In this document: positions 4,117-5,166 of the stretch, in pieces
How positions within the stretch are numbered: the stretch's first letter is position 1
Layout of the letters: each line of letters opens with the position of its first letter
Origin: Thermoplasmata archaeon
GTDB taxonomy: Archaea; Thermoplasmatota; Thermoplasmata; Thermoplasmatales; B87-G9
NCBI GenBank assembly: GCA_003649695.1
Contig: QMSR01000068.1
Location: forward strand, 1 to 5,166
Length of the DNA: 5,166 nt
Reading direction: 5' to 3'
The notes under the pieces: model-generated
What the model was told of the DNA's origin: nothing
Databases searched by the model: none
Seen by the model: only the letters and a program-made list of their open reading frames with translations
Program-made: the position numbers and the translations under genes

Positions 4117-5166
4117 CAGATAACAGTCCCATAAGGTACATCTACTGAGTAGCTCTCTGGAGATAGTTTAACAACCCAGAGTACCTTAAACTTAGGATTC
4201 TCTGGGAACCTGTCTGGGAATAAGTCTGTGAAGTAGATAACTATCTCTACATTCTCGCGTTCAGCTATTTCGAAAACTGGTTCATAGCTTGTACCGCCGT
4301 AACCTCTTCTGACTTTTAGGAACTTCTCCAACTCAGTCTTCTTAGAATCTTTCAAGTCTAGTACACTCTTTATATCACAGTCACAAACTACAACCTTGCC
4401 TTCTAATATGTCTCTATGCTTCCAGATTATACTGATGAAGTGCTCATACTCATCATCACTGATAGATCCAGATGAGTCTATTCCGATAACAGTCTTTACA
4501 GTACGTGAAACATAAGCAGGTAACTTCAAGCGTCTTTGACGTTCTATGGATGCAAGTAGGTAGTCTAATCTTGACATACGCAAGAATGAAACATCATCTA
4601 GACCCGCTTTGACATTTTCGAAGTACTTATTGAGGTATCTAGTGAGGTCAACAGGACTTTTTACGAACTGTAGCTCTCTGTCTAAGTCACATGATGTTTT
4701 ACCTGCTTGTTTCAGAGCTTCAACTAGTTCAGGGAATGCATACTTGAACTGTGACTTATGTTTACCATCGTTTGCAGATTTAACAGTAACGTTCTTAAAG
4801 ATGACTCTTTCAGAAGACTTTGAGGATTTGTTTTGAGACCTATTAGATGCTTGGTTGCGTTGGTCACTATCACTCATGTTACCACCGTTAGCGTCATTGT
4901 CCTGTTCCTTGTTAGAACCGTCAATTTTACCCAAATCTCTCACTTGGTCAGGTCCCTTACCTTCAACTATTTCGTACTCATAGACTTCTAGCTCTTCCGA
5001 ACCTAACTGCATAGTATACTTAGTAGCTCTAACATGAGTGTTATTGTACAGATGTCTGTATATGACTTCAACTACTAACGGAATATCGTCAGGTAGTATA
5101 TCTATCGTATCTAAACAAGCAATCAGGTTCTTATAAGACTGTGCTATAGGAGCCCACTTCATAAGC
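4110..5166 (-). CDS. VWA-domain protein of the DUF2201/VWA-like type, N-terminus probably cut by window edge
   Basis: At least 350 residues. The C-terminal part is a von Willebrand A-like domain. It has the metal-ion-dependent adhesion motif DSSGS (229-233), a conserved VVVCDCDI (257-264), GGTSYEPVF (289-297, with the MIDAS threonine) and FTD (311-313), followed by FPENPKFKVLWVV. This order is typical of DUF2201-type proteins, which often pair with a MoxR-type AAA+ ATPase. A low-complexity polar linker (about 80-118, rich in N, S, D, Q, K) separates it from the N-terminal part. The ATG at 5162 is only 4 nt from the edge, no ribosome binding site can be seen, and the frame stays open. The family usually has a metallopeptidase-like HExxH region further upstream, so the true start probably lies outside. 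Its role in phages is unknown; chaperone-like remodelling with an ATPase is the family-based guess. Confidence 0.82.
   Translation of the reverse strand, partial: LMKWAPIAQSYKNLIACLDTIDILPDDIPLVVEVIYRHLYNNTHVRATKYTMQLGSEELEVYEYEIVEGKGPDQVRDLGKIDGSNKEQDNDANGGNMSDSDQRNQASNRSQNKSSKSSERVIFKNVTVKSANDGKHKSQFKYAFPELVEALKQAGKTSCDLDRELQFVKSPVDLTRYLNKYFENVKAGLDDVSFLRMSRLDYLLASIERQRRLKLPAYVSRTVKTVIGIDSSGSISDDEYEHFISIIWKHRDILEGKVVVCDCDIKSVLDLKDSKKTELEKFLKVRRGYGGTSYEPVFEIAERENVEIVIYFTDLFPDRFPENPKFKVLWVVKLSPESYSVDVPYGTVIWF

Noticed and set aside
4609..4836. Plus-strand reading frame of 75 codons
   Set aside because: It is antisense to the VWA gene, with no ribosome binding site or recognisable motif.

Overview
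The window looks like part of a bacteriophage (or prophage-like) genome. All eight protein genes lie on the minus strand, are tightly packed, and nearly all have strong AAGGAGG-type ribosome binding sites. The gene types are typical of phage accessory regions: 7-deazaguanine (queuosine/archaeosine-type) synthesis enzymes, small cysteine-rich proteins, a VWA protein and zinc-ribbon proteins. The strong Shine-Dalgarno sequences and roughly 40% G+C would suit a Firmicutes phage, but the host cannot be fixed from this sequence.

In transcription order (right to left) the layout is: (1) a VWA/DUF2201-like protein, cut by the right edge; (2) a 0.45 kb gene-free stretch holding four tandem structured elements (E7, E6, E5, E4); (3) two paralogous double-zinc-ribbon proteins with a C-terminal helix-turn-helix; (4) queC and queD, overlapping by ATGA; (5) a 0.35 kb gene-free stretch holding three more structured elements (E3, E2, E1); (6) a 62-aa four-cysteine protein and an unrecognised 77-aa protein; (7) a class II glutamine amidotransferase (Gat), cut by the left edge.

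QueD, QueC and Gat suggest one pathway: 6-carboxytetrahydropterin formation, then preQ0 formation from CDG, then amidation of preQ0-type bases to an archaeosine-type (G+) base. In phages this chemistry modifies DNA guanines and protects against host restriction. Known phage and crenarchaeal versions often carry Gat fused to QueC; here they are separate proteins about 1.3 kb apart. FolE, QueE and a DNA transglycosylase (DpdA-type) are not in the window.

The most striking content is the set of seven non-coding elements, 76 to 112 nt long, in two tandem clusters. Each is closed by its own perfect 9-11 bp stem of a different sequence. All seven share the same junction signature on the minus strand: the 5' stem strand ends in YA, then G and a GUGYUNAG-like motif; the 3' stem strand starts with UR, preceded by G. 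Different stems with preserved pairing and a shared sequence motif are what a family of small structured RNAs should look like. They are not recognisable tRNAs, terminators or CRISPR repeats, and I do not recognise the family.
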